A stretch of DNA of 64,000 bases from Chloroflexota bacterium. GTDB lineage: Bacteria > Chloroflexota > Limnocylindria > Limnocylindrales > CSP1-4. The position numbers and the translations under genes are program-made. This document shows, in pieces, positions 1-7,084 of the stretch; within the stretch, counting starts at the first letter, position 1, and each line of letters starts with the position of its first letter. The stretch spans positions 1-64,000 of the forward strand of contig CAKKPP010000029.1 of assembly GCA_919901745.1 (NCBI GenBank), written 5' to 3'. The notes below the pieces were generated by a model. That model saw only the letters and a program-made list of their open reading frames with translations. It had not been told where the DNA came from and made no database searches.

Positions 1-293
1 CTAGACGCGTGCTGCGTCGCTGCGGCGCGCCCGATCGCTGAGGCCCGCTCCCGGCCGAGCGACCATTCGACGATTTCCCGGAGCGCGCCGCGCGGCGCGT
101 CGGCGCGAAAGACGAGGCGGCCACGAGGCGTCTCTCTGCATAGCGTGCCTCCCCGGATGAGCCCGTCCACTGCGCGCTGTACTGTAGAGAGCGGCTTCCC
201 GGTGAGCCGAGCGACCTCAGACATTGTTGCCCCGCCCGTCTGATCGACGACCAAGAGCGTGGATGCGACCGGATCGCTGAGGAGAGTGCGCAT
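1..293 (-). CDS. Winged-helix (ArsR/MarR-like) transcriptional regulator, C-terminus cut by the window edge
   Basis: The visible 97 residues start MRTLLSDPVASTLLVV and contain a helix-turn-helix core near residues 28-50 (MSEVARLTGKPLSTVQRAVD) followed by a beta-wing (GTLCRETPRGRLVFRA). This is the layout of small winged-helix DNA-binding regulators that often sit next to nucleotidyltransferase or toxin genes. The reading frame is still open at base 1, so the stop and any C-terminal domain lie outside. The ATG at 293 is only 6 nt from a near-consensus -10 box, so the transcript is probably leaderless. A perfect palindrome fills the promoter spacer, which suggests autoregulation (inference). 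Confidence 0.7.
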   Translation of the reverse strand, partial: MRTLLSDPVASTLLVVDQTGGATMSEVARLTGKPLSTVQRAVDGLIRGGTLCRETPRGRLVFRADAPRGALREIVEWSLGRERASAIGRAAATQHAS

Positions 294-328
294 AGGCTCA
301 GTATCTACGCGATCTGCGTAGTTGTCAA
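294..328 (-). promoter_or_regulatory. Sigma-70-type promoter with operator palindrome in the spacer
   Basis: Read on the minus strand: TTGACA (-35, 328-323), a 17-bp spacer, GATACT (-10, 305-300), then 6 nt to the ATG at 293. The spacer is a perfect inverted repeat with 6-bp arms, CTACGC-GATCT-GCGTAG, at 305-321. A repressor bound there would cover both boxes, and the downstream gene encodes a DNA-binding protein. The start codon falls at the expected transcription start, implying a leaderless mRNA. Confidence 0.75.
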
Positions 329-399
329 ATGCCATTCATGCCGGATCTCGATCCGGTCGAGGTCGCTGACGATCAGGAGCGGGGCCCCTCGAGAGTGCT

Positions 400-813
400 T
401 CAGGGTGCGGTCGGGTCAAGCAGGCGGACGCCCGTGCGCTCGACGTCCCGGGTGTTACGGGTCACAAGTACGAGGTCGTGAACGAGCGCTGTCGCTGCCA
501 GGAGGCCGTCGACGGTCGGGGTCGGGTCCGGCACGTTCAGGACACCCCATCGGTCGGCGACGCGGGCGTCAATCGGCAGGACGCGGTCGCTGAACGTCGT
601 CGCGAGACGCGCGAGCCATTGCTCAAGCGCAATCGCGGCCGTCGGATCACGCCGGCGGATCGACTCGATTCCACGTCGGACCTCGCCGAGGACGAGGACA
701 CTCGTGAACAGCTCGTCCTCGTCCGCGCCGGCGAACCACGCGCGGACGCCGTCGTTGGCACGATCCCCCTTTCGGAGCTCGGACAGGATGTTCGTGTCGA
801 CGAGCCAGCTCAC
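400..813 (-). CDS. vapC: VapC-family PIN-domain ribonuclease toxin
   Basis: A 137-residue PIN-domain protein, the usual length for VapC. The N-terminus MSWLVDTNILSELRK carries the first metal-binding Asp (D6), GEVRRGIES gives the conserved Glu, and TVDGLLAATALVHDL followed by LVTRNTRDV gives the remaining acidic positions. VapC toxins are Mg-dependent endoribonucleases that cleave tRNA or rRNA. The start codon overlaps the stop of the upstream antitoxin by 4 nt (ATGA), so the two are translationally coupled. I see no truncation; all catalytic acidic residues appear present. Confidence 0.9.
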   Translation of the reverse strand: MSWLVDTNILSELRKGDRANDGVRAWFAGADEDELFTSVLVLGEVRRGIESIRRRDPTAAIALEQWLARLATTFSDRVLPIDARVADRWGVLNVPDPTPTVDGLLAATALVHDLVLVTRNTRDVERTGVRLLDPTAP

Positions 814-1040
814 GGGCTCTCGCGCGGCAGGTCGCGCGGAACGACGTAGTCAAGGTCCTCCCCGACGTCGGGCATCGAAGCCAGCATGGCCTTGAACGAT
901 GCGCGATCCTGGTCCTCGCGCAGGGCTGCCCGTAGGATCTCGCGATGCTCGGCTTCTGCCGAGCGCCCATGGCGCGCAGCACGGCGCCTGAGCGCCCGAA
1001 CGATATCCTCGGCCACGTTGCGGACGATCAGCTGGCTCAC
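810..1040 (-). CDS. vapB: FitA/VapB-type antitoxin
   Basis: A 76-residue protein starting VSQLIVRNVAEDIVRALRRR, the N-terminal ribbon-helix-helix pattern of FitA-like antitoxins, with an acidic C-terminal tail (DVGEDLDYVVPRDLP) expected to wrap the PIN toxin. I chose the GTG at 1040 over the more upstream ATG at 1097 because it has a Shine-Dalgarno-like GAGGTG just before it and matches the family N-terminus. It is followed by vapC with a 4-nt overlap. A 7-bp-arm palindrome at 1053-1067 just upstream is a plausible operator. Confidence 0.85.
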   Translation of the reverse strand: MSQLIVRNVAEDIVRALRRRAARHGRSAEAEHREILRAALREDQDRASFKAMLASMPDVGEDLDYVVPRDLPRESP

Positions 1041-1052
1041 GTCTTCACCTCT

Positions 1053-1067
1053 GCTATCAATGATAGC
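1053..1067. promoter_or_regulatory. Candidate vapB operator palindrome
   Basis: GCTATCA-A-TGATAGC is a perfect inverted repeat with 7-bp arms ending 13 bp upstream of the antitoxin GTG. Ribbon-helix-helix antitoxins typically autoregulate by binding such palindromes (family knowledge); binding here is inferred. Confidence 0.6.
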
Positions 1068-1154
1068 ACCAGCCGATTTACCGGCCGATGGCAGCATCGG
1101 CGACAGGCCCGTGAAGTTGGTCCGGTGGGGTGGCGTTTGCCACGCGGTCCTCGA

Positions 1155-1499
1155 TCATTCGGTGCTCTTGGGATGCCCGACGCTCGCCAGCGTCAGGATC
1201 ACGGTGCGACGGTCGTCGTCGATCGCGTACCAGAGGCGGCCCGCACCGGTGACCTCGAGTTGCCATTGCTCCAGGGTCCGGCCACCGATGGATCTCGCCC
1301 CGAGTTCGCCCTTCAAGGGATGCTGACGGTCGCTCCGAGCTCGTGGCTCCGAACGCAGGGTCACCCACGCGGTGCGGGTCGGTCCCGGTGCCTGGCTCGA
1401 AAGCCGGTCCCAACCACTGACCGCAGCCGCGTCACCGAATCGAACATCCCATTCGAGCGGGCCAGGCGGCGGAGCGACCCTGTCGCCGCGCTTGGGCAC
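1155..1499 (-). CDS. RelE-like type II toxin
   Basis: 114 residues. The C-terminal half (QWQLEVTGAGRLWYAIDDD followed by RTVILTLASVGHPKST) matches the end of RelE/ParE-superfamily toxins, where a beta-strand with W/Y, an acidic turn and a terminal HPK(A/S)T motif recur. The N-terminal half is Arg/Pro-rich and less typical. The gene lies 4 nt downstream of a Phd-like antitoxin gene, the usual antitoxin-first order. Ribosome-dependent mRNA cleavage is the family activity; it is not provable from sequence alone. Confidence 0.7.
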   Translation of the reverse strand: MPKRGDRVAPPPGPLEWDVRFGDAAAVSGWDRLSSQAPGPTRTAWVTLRSEPRARSDRQHPLKGELGARSIGGRTLEQWQLEVTGAGRLWYAIDDDRRTVILTLASVGHPKSTE

Positions 1500-1503
1500 C
1501 GGT

Positions 1504-1968
1504 TCAGCGGTCGCGTGGTTTGCTGACTCGCGCGCCGATGCCGGCGATCGGGCGCTTCAGTTCGATCGCCAGGGTCGGGTCGGCGTGGATGGCGGCGGTT
1601 GCCTTCCATTCGATGAGAACCTGTGCCAGGGCGGCCATCGAGCCGAGTTCTGCGGCACCCTCCGCGATTCGGACGAACTCCTCGACGAACATCCCGCGTT
1701 CGGCGGTGGGCAGGAGCGTCACCCAGGGGATGGCGGCCGCTGCTTCCGCGAGGCGTCCACGGATTTCATCGTCGGCAAGGACGCGGCCGAGCAGGCGGGC
1801 CAGGAACTCCACGGCTTCGTCATCCGACTGGACCCTCGAGCGCAGACTCAGGTGCAGGTCTGCAGCATTGCGTCGATGGAGGACGACATCGCGGCGTTCG
1901 AGCTGCTCGACGATGGCATTCGGATCGCGCAGGAAGTCTGTGAGCGTCGCCTCGGCCGTGGGTGTCAT
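1504..1968 (-). CDS. Phd-like antitoxin partner of the RelE-like toxin
   Basis: 154 residues. The N-terminus (MTPTAEATLTDFLRDPNAIV, then EQLERRDVVLHRRNAADLHL) matches Phd/YefM-like antitoxins in which a short helix-strand DNA-binding domain reads ...FLRDPxxVxxxLE..D..L.RR....L.L. The C-terminal 80 residues are helical and Ala/Glu-rich and presumably bind the toxin. The ATG at 1968 lies 7 nt downstream of a -10 box, so the message is probably leaderless. Longer than simple Phd proteins (about 80 residues), as in the actinobacterial and chloroflexal relatives I recall. Confidence 0.7.
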   Translation of the reverse strand: MTPTAEATLTDFLRDPNAIVEQLERRDVVLHRRNAADLHLSLRSRVQSDDEAVEFLARLLGRVLADDEIRGRLAEAAAAIPWVTLLPTAERGMFVEEFVRIAEGAAELGSMAALAQVLIEWKATAAIHADPTLAIELKRPIAGIGARVSKPRDR

Positions 1969-2003
1969 GGTTCGGAGGATATCAGATGTACCGCAGATGT
2001 CAA
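1969..2003 (-). promoter_or_regulatory. Promoter of the Phd/RelE-like operon
   Basis: On the minus strand TTGACA (2003-1998), a 16-bp spacer and TATCCT (1981-1976) precede the ATG at 1968 by 7 nt. There is therefore no room for a ribosome-binding site, and a leaderless transcript is expected. Confidence 0.65.
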
Positions 2004-2016
2004 CCGGTGGAGCGCG

Positions 2017-2820
2017 CTATGACGAGGTGGCGCCTCCGGTGATCCAGATCGCATAGGAGTCGACGTCGATCGAGGTCGGGTGTGAGGCGGCCCAGACCGC
2101 CAGCCCGAAGGAGATCGGCACGATGCTCGTCTGGGCGGTGGCAACCGACTCGCCATCGACGGACACGACTGCCGAACCGTCCGAGAGCGTGAGCGAGAGC
2201 TCGATCATGCCGGTCGGGGGCGGGATCGCGCCCGAGGCGATGAGATCGAGCGATTCGATGGAGTCTCGAAGGAGGGCGACGCGGCCATCCGCCAGAACAA
2301 GCGCGACGATCCGCTCCCCGGCGGCGTCTTCGATCACCGTTCCAACGCTCGTCGCCGGGTCGGCATCGGGTGAGAGGGCCAGGTTGACCTTGACGGTCAG
2401 CGCCGAACCGGGCGAGCCCTCGCCGGTGGCCCCGGTGATGAACACCGGGAGGTCGGTCGGCTGCGCGTCGATCCTGTACAGCCCACCCGCCATGCTCGTC
2501 GTCGCCCAGTCCAGCGGCCCGATGGGCCAGGCGCCCTCGGCGTCGAAGTCATCGGCGAACCACAGCGTGCCCGCGGCCGACGGGGCCGGACTGCTCTCCG
2601 CCGGCGGGTCCGTCGCCGGGGTCGGGGCAGGTGACACGTCCCATGCCACCTCGGTGGCGCTCGGTCCGTCGCCGTACGGGCCGGTCGTCGGGGGCGGGAC
2701 CCCCTGCCCGCCCAACCCGATGGGGATCGCTCCGGTCCCGATCCCACTCCCGGCAGCCATCATGACGATCCCCGAGATCATCGACAGTCGCGAGAGGCGA
2801 CGCCTGGCCCCGGGCCTCAC
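2017..2820 (-). CDS. Secreted or anchored protein with a LamG/concanavalin-like C-terminal domain
   Basis: 267 residues when started at the GTG whose GTGA overlaps the stop of the preceding gene. The N-terminus has a short basic stretch and a hydrophobic segment (SMISGIVMMAAGSGIGTGAI), then a Pro/Ala/Ser linker (about 40-85). The C-terminal domain begins LWFADDFDAEGAWPIG and ends DVDSYAIWITGG, with SFGLAVWAAS before it; this beta-sandwich pattern (start DDF, end D.Y.IW) is typical of jelly-roll domains in secreted Chloroflexota and actinobacterial proteins. Function unknown. It is the second gene of a two-gene operon with the membrane protein at 2817-4259. Confidence 0.7.
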   Translation of the reverse strand: MRPGARRRLSRLSMISGIVMMAAGSGIGTGAIPIGLGGQGVPPPTTGPYGDGPSATEVAWDVSPAPTPATDPPAESSPAPSAAGTLWFADDFDAEGAWPIGPLDWATTSMAGGLYRIDAQPTDLPVFITGATGEGSPGSALTVKVNLALSPDADPATSVGTVIEDAAGERIVALVLADGRVALLRDSIESLDLIASGAIPPPTGMIELSLTLSDGSAVVSVDGESVATAQTSIVPISFGLAVWAASHPTSIDVDSYAIWITGGATSS

Positions 2821-4259
2821 GGACGCCAGCCCGGTACATTGATGGCACGGCAATGGGCCAGCCGGTCGGCCGCGAACTGCTGGTTTTCCAGCGAGGTCTC
2901 GAACTGCATCTCGAGGTCCACGCGCTTGTCCGCGATGCGGTCACGCAGCGCGCGCAGCCTGTCCAGCCGATCCTTGAGCTCCAGACCGCTGCTCACGCCC
3001 TGGTAGAGGTCGATCATGGCGCCCATTCCGTCCTTGATCGGCCCGGCCACGTCGGCCGCGTAGCCTTCGAGTTCCTTCATGAACCCCGAGTACTCGCCGA
3101 CGTCGCGAAAGACCCGCGTCGGTGCGGTCGGGTGGATGGAGTCGAAGAAGTGGCGGTTGACGATCCCCTCCCCCACCGCCTCGAGAACGGACTGCTTGAT
3201 GGCGCTTTGGGTGCCTTCGGCTGCGGCGTTGCCCGCGTCGAGGCCGCCGCCTGCGCTGCCGAGCGCCTGCTTGGCGAGTTCCTTGGCGACATCCTTTGCC
3301 ACTGACTCGCCGACGGCCGCCCGGAATGTCGCCGAGGCGAGGAGTTTCCTGCCCAGTACGCCGCCGAGGCCGCCGGACAGGCCGCCGGCCGCGAACCCCA
3401 GGTCCAGCAGGACGCTGCCCGGGAGGACGAGGTTCGCGAGCGTGTCGATCTGCTCCTGGAGCATGGCTTCATAGCGGCGACAGGACGCCAGGAGGCCGTT
3501 GATATAGCGGCCGGTGGCACTGGCCCGAGCCACGGCCTCGGCCTGGCCGGCACACGGATCCTGGGTTGGTTCATGCTGCGTCGACGTGTTGCCGTCGGGG
3601 CGAACGGCAGGTCCCGAGGCCACGGCCGGGACGGGCCGGACGCCGGTCCCGATCCCCAGCAGGGCGCCGCCACCGAACAGAAGGAAGCCGATCAGCGCTG
3701 CCGCCAACCCGAGCGATGCCGGGTCCACCGGGTCGTCGCCCCCGATGTCGGAACCGCCCGTCAGGCCACCGACCACCGGCGGTGCCTCCGTCCCCACAGG
3801 TTCTGCGGGCGGGTCGGTCGCGAGGTAGCGGGAACAATCGGCGATCTGGGCGTCCTCTCCCGCATACACGATCCAGGCCTGGAGGCTGGTGACGCCCACG
3901 GCCAGCATGGCCGGGCAGGCGTCGGCCTCTCCGATGAACGGGCCGGCGACGAGCCGTCCCGTGTAGATGAAGACACCTCCCGTTCCGTCCGGAACGTGGA
4001 AGACCCCGTCCTCGTTCGGCGGAGCCACGTAGAGCCAATACGCGTTGTCCTCGACCGGCCCGTTGTACGTGGAGTGGCCGTCCATCCACACGAGGTATTG
4101 CGGCGTGTTGAAGACGAGCGGGCTGGGCTCCGGGGACGGATCCGCGGCGCGTGTCGCGCTCGGCGATCCAAACATGAGGAGTGAGACCGCGAGCCCGGCC
4201 AGCAACCGAGCGAACGCCACGGCCTGAGATCTTCCCCATCTGCTGTGCGCGGGGTTCAT
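2817..4259 (-). CDS. Large membrane-anchored protein of unknown function with C-terminal helical domain
   Basis: 480 residues. Residues 1-38 form a signal peptide ending SATRAA. Residues 45-150 are an extracytoplasmic domain with a Cys pair (C115 and C142). A Gly/Pro linker leads to one membrane segment at about 182-204 (LGLAAALIGFLLFGGGALLG). The C-terminal 270 residues are mostly alpha-helical, with Gly-rich stretches around 290-320 (DLGFAAGGLSGGLGGVLG), Ala/Lys helices, and a coiled coil at about 425-465. I recognise no family. The C-terminal helices with Gly-rich hinges resemble membrane-active or polymorphic-toxin pretoxin regions, but this is only an impression. Confidence 0.7.
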   Translation of the reverse strand: MNPAHSRWGRSQAVAFARLLAGLAVSLLMFGSPSATRAADPSPEPSPLVFNTPQYLVWMDGHSTYNGPVEDNAYWLYVAPPNEDGVFHVPDGTGGVFIYTGRLVAGPFIGEADACPAMLAVGVTSLQAWIVYAGEDAQIADCSRYLATDPPAEPVGTEAPPVVGGLTGGSDIGGDDPVDPASLGLAAALIGFLLFGGGALLGIGTGVRPVPAVASGPAVRPDGNTSTQHEPTQDPCAGQAEAVARASATGRYINGLLASCRRYEAMLQEQIDTLANLVLPGSVLLDLGFAAGGLSGGLGGVLGRKLLASATFRAAVGESVAKDVAKELAKQALGSAGGGLDAGNAAAEGTQSAIKQSVLEAVGEGIVNRHFFDSIHPTAPTRVFRDVGEYSGFMKELEGYAADVAGPIKDGMGAMIDLYQGVSSGLELKDRLDRLRALRDRIADKRVDLEMQFETSLENQQFAADRLAHCRAINVPGWRP

Positions 4260-4535
4260 GTCGGCTGAAGTGTGGACAGGGTCGGACCGGTATCAACCTA
4301 TCCGGACGTCCTCTGTCGGGGGTACTTTCGCAGGGCTATCGCATCAGGATCGCGACCAACGGCGGGAGTGCCCAGTCGCGAGAGTTCGTTGCCGTCCTCC
4401 CTGTAGACGAGCAGCTGGACGCAGGCGGCCTTGAGGTCCCGGTCCCTGCGCATGTACTCTCAGGCGAAGAAGTCGCGCCACTTGGCGGCGAAGGCGCCGG
4501 GGGTGAGGGTCGGCTGGGTCGTCACGATGGTGCGA
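4260..4535. other. Gene-free interval with a possible decayed fragment
   Basis: No intact gene is visible. On the minus strand around 4461-4526 there is a short open stretch reading VTTQPTLTPGAFAAKWRDFF and then a stop, which looks like the first residues of a larger protein (such N-termini occur in restriction-modification proteins). It is too short to assign. Confidence 0.3.
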
Positions 4536-4880
4536 TCAACGGCCCAGGACGGTGTCGATCCCGGCCAGGACGAGTTCGAGCTTCGCTGACGACAGCCTCC
4601 CCACGCGCTCGGTGAGGATCGACTTGTCGAGGGCCACGACCTGCGAGACGTTGGCTACGGAGTCGCGTGCCAGGCCGGTGGCACGTGGAGTCAGGCGAAC
4701 ATTGCCAGGCGCCATCGCCCAGCGGACGTTGCTCGTGAGCGGGACTGCCAGGACCGTGTGAAGCGCGCTTCGGTTGAAGCTGTCGCCCTGGACGACGATG
4801 ACCGGTCGCCGGAAGCCAGGTGCGGACCCAGTGGGTTCCGCGAGGTCCGCCCACCACACGTCGCCCTGCGAGATCACCAC
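4536..4880 (-). CDS. mazF: MazF/PemK-family endoribonuclease toxin
   Basis: 114 residues with the PemK/MazF fold signature: GDVWWADLAEPTGSAPGFRR with RPVIVVQGDSFN, then TVLAVPLTSNVRWA, and the later GLARDSVANVSQVVALDKS. MazF toxins cleave single-stranded mRNA at short sequence motifs. R25 and T52-equivalent positions (RRPV and PLTSN) match the conserved active-site Arg and Thr/Ser. It begins inside the end of the antitoxin gene (7-nt overlap), so the pair is co-translated. Confidence 0.92.
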   Translation of the reverse strand: MVISQGDVWWADLAEPTGSAPGFRRPVIVVQGDSFNRSALHTVLAVPLTSNVRWAMAPGNVRLTPRATGLARDSVANVSQVVALDKSILTERVGRLSSAKLELVLAGIDTVLGR

Positions 4881-5110
4881 TCAGTGGACTCGAGGGTCCG
4901 TCGATTGGCGGCCGTCACGAAGGCGTCTGACGCCTCTCCGAGCTCGGCAACCACGCGGTCGAGCGCATCAGCGACCTCGTCGGGCGAATGGCGGGCGACG
5001 TATTCGCGGAGCGCGGCGCTGTAGACCTCGCTGCGCGAGCGGCCTTCTCGTCGGGCCAGTCGCTCGGCGCGCTGGAACACGTCATCGGGCACGGACACTG
5101 CAGTCTTCAT
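4874..5110 (-). CDS. mazE: MazE-type ribbon-helix-helix antitoxin
   Basis: 78 residues starting MKTAVSVPDDVFQRAERLAR, the standard ribbon-helix-helix opening (beta strand then SVPDDVF..AE.LA), followed by GRSRSEVYSAALREYVARH. The C-terminal tail (DEVADALDRVVAELGEASD) is acidic and should block MazF. The ATG at 5110 is preceded by a -10 hexamer TATACT only 6 nt away, so the operon mRNA is probably leaderless. Order antitoxin-toxin with a 7-nt overlap is canonical. Confidence 0.9.
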   Translation of the reverse strand: MKTAVSVPDDVFQRAERLARREGRSRSEVYSAALREYVARHSPDEVADALDRVVAELGEASDAFVTAANRRTLESTEW

Positions 5111-5122
5111 ACCCAGAGTATA
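5111..5122 (-). promoter_or_regulatory. -10 element of mazEF
   Basis: TATACT on the minus strand at 5122-5117, with a 6-nt gap to the ATG. No good -35 lies 16-18 nt upstream; a TTGACA at 5137-5132 is spaced only 9 nt away and cannot pair with it in the normal way. Leaderless initiation is inferred. Confidence 0.5.
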
Positions 5123-5296
5123 ACCGCACGGTGTCAAGATCCCTGACCCTCGGCCTCTACTCGCTAACGGGTCTCCTGACGCGCTGTGCTCCGGGTCGGC
5201 CGCCCTGGCTACGTGGAGATGAGCCGACGTGCAGCGCGGCTCATCAGGATGGCGCTCGACATCGGCGCCTTGTGTCCGACATAATCGTGGGGTGAT

Positions 5297-5569
5297 GTGC
5301 CCGTCCGCTTCAGTCGATCCGCCGCTCGGCACGGGATCGCCCCGGATCGGATGCGGCACGTCGTGGAGCACTGTCCGTGCCCGCTCTATTCGTCGAGTCT
5401 GGACAAGGTCGACCTCATCGTCTTTCTCGGACCCGACGCAAACGGCGTTCCGTTGGAGGTCATCGGCGTCGAGCTTGACGATGGCGATCTCCTCGTGATC
5501 CACGCCATGAGGTTGCGCGGTGCGTACCGCGACGCGTACGTAGAGGTGATGCGATGCCACGGACGGTGA
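5297..5569 (+). CDS. DUF4258/BrnT-like toxin candidate
   Basis: 90 residues from a GTG start. The pattern FSRSAARHGIAPDRMRHVVE, then DLIVFLGPDANGVPLEVIGV and LLVIHAMRLRGAYRDAYVEV fits the compact RelE-like fold of DUF4258/BrnT proteins, in which an N-terminal (F/W)S..A..HGI motif is common. The next gene, a ribbon-helix-helix antitoxin, starts 16 nt before this one ends. Toxin-first order is typical for BrnTA/HigBA-type pairs. Ribonuclease activity is inferred from family, not seen. Confidence 0.7.
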   Translation: MPVRFSRSAARHGIAPDRMRHVVEHCPCPLYSSSLDKVDLIVFLGPDANGVPLEVIGVELDDGDLLVIHAMRLRGAYRDAYVEVMRCHGR

Positions 5570-5850
5570 AGACGCGGAGCGGGCGCATCTTGTCCGAGGA
5601 CGACATCGACAGGTTGGCCACCAGCTTGGAGCAGGGCCTGGACCTGTCCGCGTGGAAACCGCGCCGGGGACGTCCTGCCCTGGACCCTGCCCACGATGCC
5701 CATGCGCCCAGGATCGCGGTCCGCGTGCCGAGCGACGTCCACCGGCGAGTCGTCGCACGCGCCACGAGGGAGGGTCGAAGCATCAGCGAGGTGGTTCGCG
5801 ACCTTCTCGAGCGCTACGCCGGCGGGGCCACGGAGCGCAAGGGGCCGTAG
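5554..5850 (+). CDS. Ribbon-helix-helix antitoxin for the DUF4258-like toxin
   Basis: 98 residues. The N-terminal half (RSGRILSEDDIDRLATSLEQ) is the toxin-binding part, and the C-terminal half contains the ribbon-helix-helix motif PRIAVRVPSDVHRRVVARAT followed by EGRSISEVVRDLLERYA. Having the DNA-binding domain at the C-terminus is seen in BrnA-like antitoxins. It overlaps its toxin gene by 16 nt and ends 82 nt before the next module. Confidence 0.75.
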   Translation: MPRTVKTRSGRILSEDDIDRLATSLEQGLDLSAWKPRRGRPALDPAHDAHAPRIAVRVPSDVHRRVVARATREGRSISEVVRDLLERYAGGATERKGP

Positions 5851-5906
5851 AGGACGTCTCCGTAGAGTACCGGCGATGACGCATCGATCGTCCGGCTGCG
5901 ACACTC

Positions 5907-5925
5907 GTAGCACAGATGCTACAGT
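5907..5925 (+). promoter_or_regulatory. Operator-like inverted repeat and -10 of the phd-vapC module
   Basis: GTAGC-ACAGAT-GCTAC (5907-5922) is a 5-bp-arm inverted repeat that overlaps a -10-like TACAGT (5920-5925). The ATG at 5933 follows 7 nt later, again indicating a leaderless message. Repressor binding by the antitoxin would occlude the -10 (inference). Confidence 0.5.
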
Positions 5926-5932
5926 GGCCTCC

Positions 5933-6187
5933 ATGGCTGATGTCGCGTCGCGCGCGCTCCGGAACAACACCCGTGCGCTCCTCGAGCGGGTCGAGGCCGG
6001 CGAGGAGATCACGATCACGGTCGATGGTCGCGCCGTTGCAGTCCTCGCGCCCGTCGGCCGGAAACGACGGTGGATGCCGCGCGACGAGTTCGTCCGCACC
6101 GTCCTGCGCCACCAGGCGGATCCCGGCCTCCGCGATCTCCTGCGCGAGATGATGCCGGACACGACCGACGACATCCCCCTGCGGTGA
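5933..6187 (+). CDS. Phd/YefM-family antitoxin
   Basis: 84 residues beginning MADVASRALRNNTRALLERV followed by EAGEEITITVDGRAVAVLAP, the textbook Phd/YefM N-terminal domain (short strand, helix R.N....LL..V..GE.I.IT..GR.VA.L.P). The tail is acidic (PDTTDDIPLR). The vapC start codon overlaps the stop by 3 nt. The chosen ATG lies just downstream of a -10 and operator repeat. Confidence 0.88.
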   Translation: MADVASRALRNNTRALLERVEAGEEITITVDGRAVAVLAPVGRKRRWMPRDEFVRTVLRHQADPGLRDLLREMMPDTTDDIPLR

Positions 6188-6570
6188 CCGACGCGATCGT
6201 CGACACATCGGTCCTCATCGCCCGGGAGACCGGCCGGCCGATCCAGGTTGCCCGGCTCCCGGACCGTCTCGCGGTGTCGATCATCTCGATCGGCGAGCTT
6301 CGCGCCGGCGTCCTGGCAGCGGCCGATGTCGCGACACGGGATCGGCGCCTGGCCACCCTCCTCGACACCCTCGAACTCGATGCGCTGCCGATCGATCTGA
6401 TCGTGGCCGAAGCGTGGGCGCGGCTCAGGCAGGATCTCCTCGACCGCGCCCTTCGGATGCCCGTCAACGACTCGTGGATCGCGGCAACGGCGATCGCCCA
6501 CGGCGTCCCGCTCGTGACGCAGGACGAACACTACGTCGACGTTCCGGGGCTCGAGGTCATTCACGTCTGA
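6184..6570 (+). CDS. vapC: VapC-family PIN-domain toxin
   Basis: 128 residues from a GTG overlapping the antitoxin stop. PIN motifs are complete: VTDAIVDTSVLIARE (D7), ISIGELRAGV (E), MPVNDSWIAATAIAHGVPLV (acidic N-D position) and TQDEHYVDV (last Asp). It should be an Mg-dependent endoribonuclease inhibited by the Phd-like protein. Directly downstream on the opposite strand lies a truncated relE, and the junction falls right after this stop codon, suggesting that the module was inserted into or fused against relE. Confidence 0.9.
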   Translation: MTDAIVDTSVLIARETGRPIQVARLPDRLAVSIISIGELRAGVLAAADVATRDRRLATLLDTLELDALPIDLIVAEAWARLRQDLLDRALRMPVNDSWIAATAIAHGVPLVTQDEHYVDVPGLEVIHV

Positions 6571-6571
6571 C

Positions 6572-6768
6572 GCCGTTCGGACCTCGTAGAGAACGCGGTA
6601 GTCAGCCACACGGATCCGCCAGATCCGCTCGTCAGCCCTGCCCGTGAGAAGCTTCGACCGACGCGGTCGCGGTTCGGTTGCCCGGCCGTCGAGCGTTCGA
6701 CGGACTTTCTGCTGAGTGGCTGGTGGCAAGCTCGCCAGGTCGCGCCTCGCGCTTGGCAGAAGATCGAC
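6572..6768 (-). pseudogene. Truncated relE/parE toxin remnant
   Basis: Minus-strand reading gives DLLPSARRDLASLPPATQQK, then SKLLTGRADERIWRIRVADY and RVLYEV, an unmistakable RelE core. The normal start is missing (an in-frame TGA lies one codon upstream) and the C-terminal strand that should follow YEV is replaced by antisense vapC sequence. No antitoxin gene is left beside it. Probably a decayed toxin cut by arrival of the adjacent phd-vapC module. Confidence 0.7.
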
Positions 6769-7084
6769 TCAGCGCGCCGGTCGTCGTCATGGCGACCTCG
6801 GAGCTGGACGGCCGTTCAGCCTGAACGTGCGCGCCGCGCACTGCCGGCGATCCAGCTCGCCAGCAGCAGGCCGGCGACCGCCAGCGCCCCGACCGCGACG
6901 ATCCCTGGAACCCAGAAGTAGGCGCCCCGGACACACGGTCCCCGAGACGCGTCGCGGCTACGCTGCGGCCCGGTAGGCCGACGCGCATTCGGAGCGCCGT
7001 GCGCTCGGAGCGCCGCGCACTCAACCGAGCAGGTCGAGGGGATCGGCAGCGTAGATGGCGCCATGGAGCCGTCCAAGCCTCCCC
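6769..7084. other. Interval without a confident gene; possible membrane micro-ORF
   Basis: On the minus strand, 6926-6816 encodes GAYFWVPGIVAVGALAVAGL followed by LLASWIAGSARRARSG and a stop, a convincing single membrane helix with a positive-inside tail. No ATG or GTG with a ribosome-binding site stands in the right place, so it may be the end of a decayed gene or start at a rare codon. Nothing else is evident here. Confidence 0.25.
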
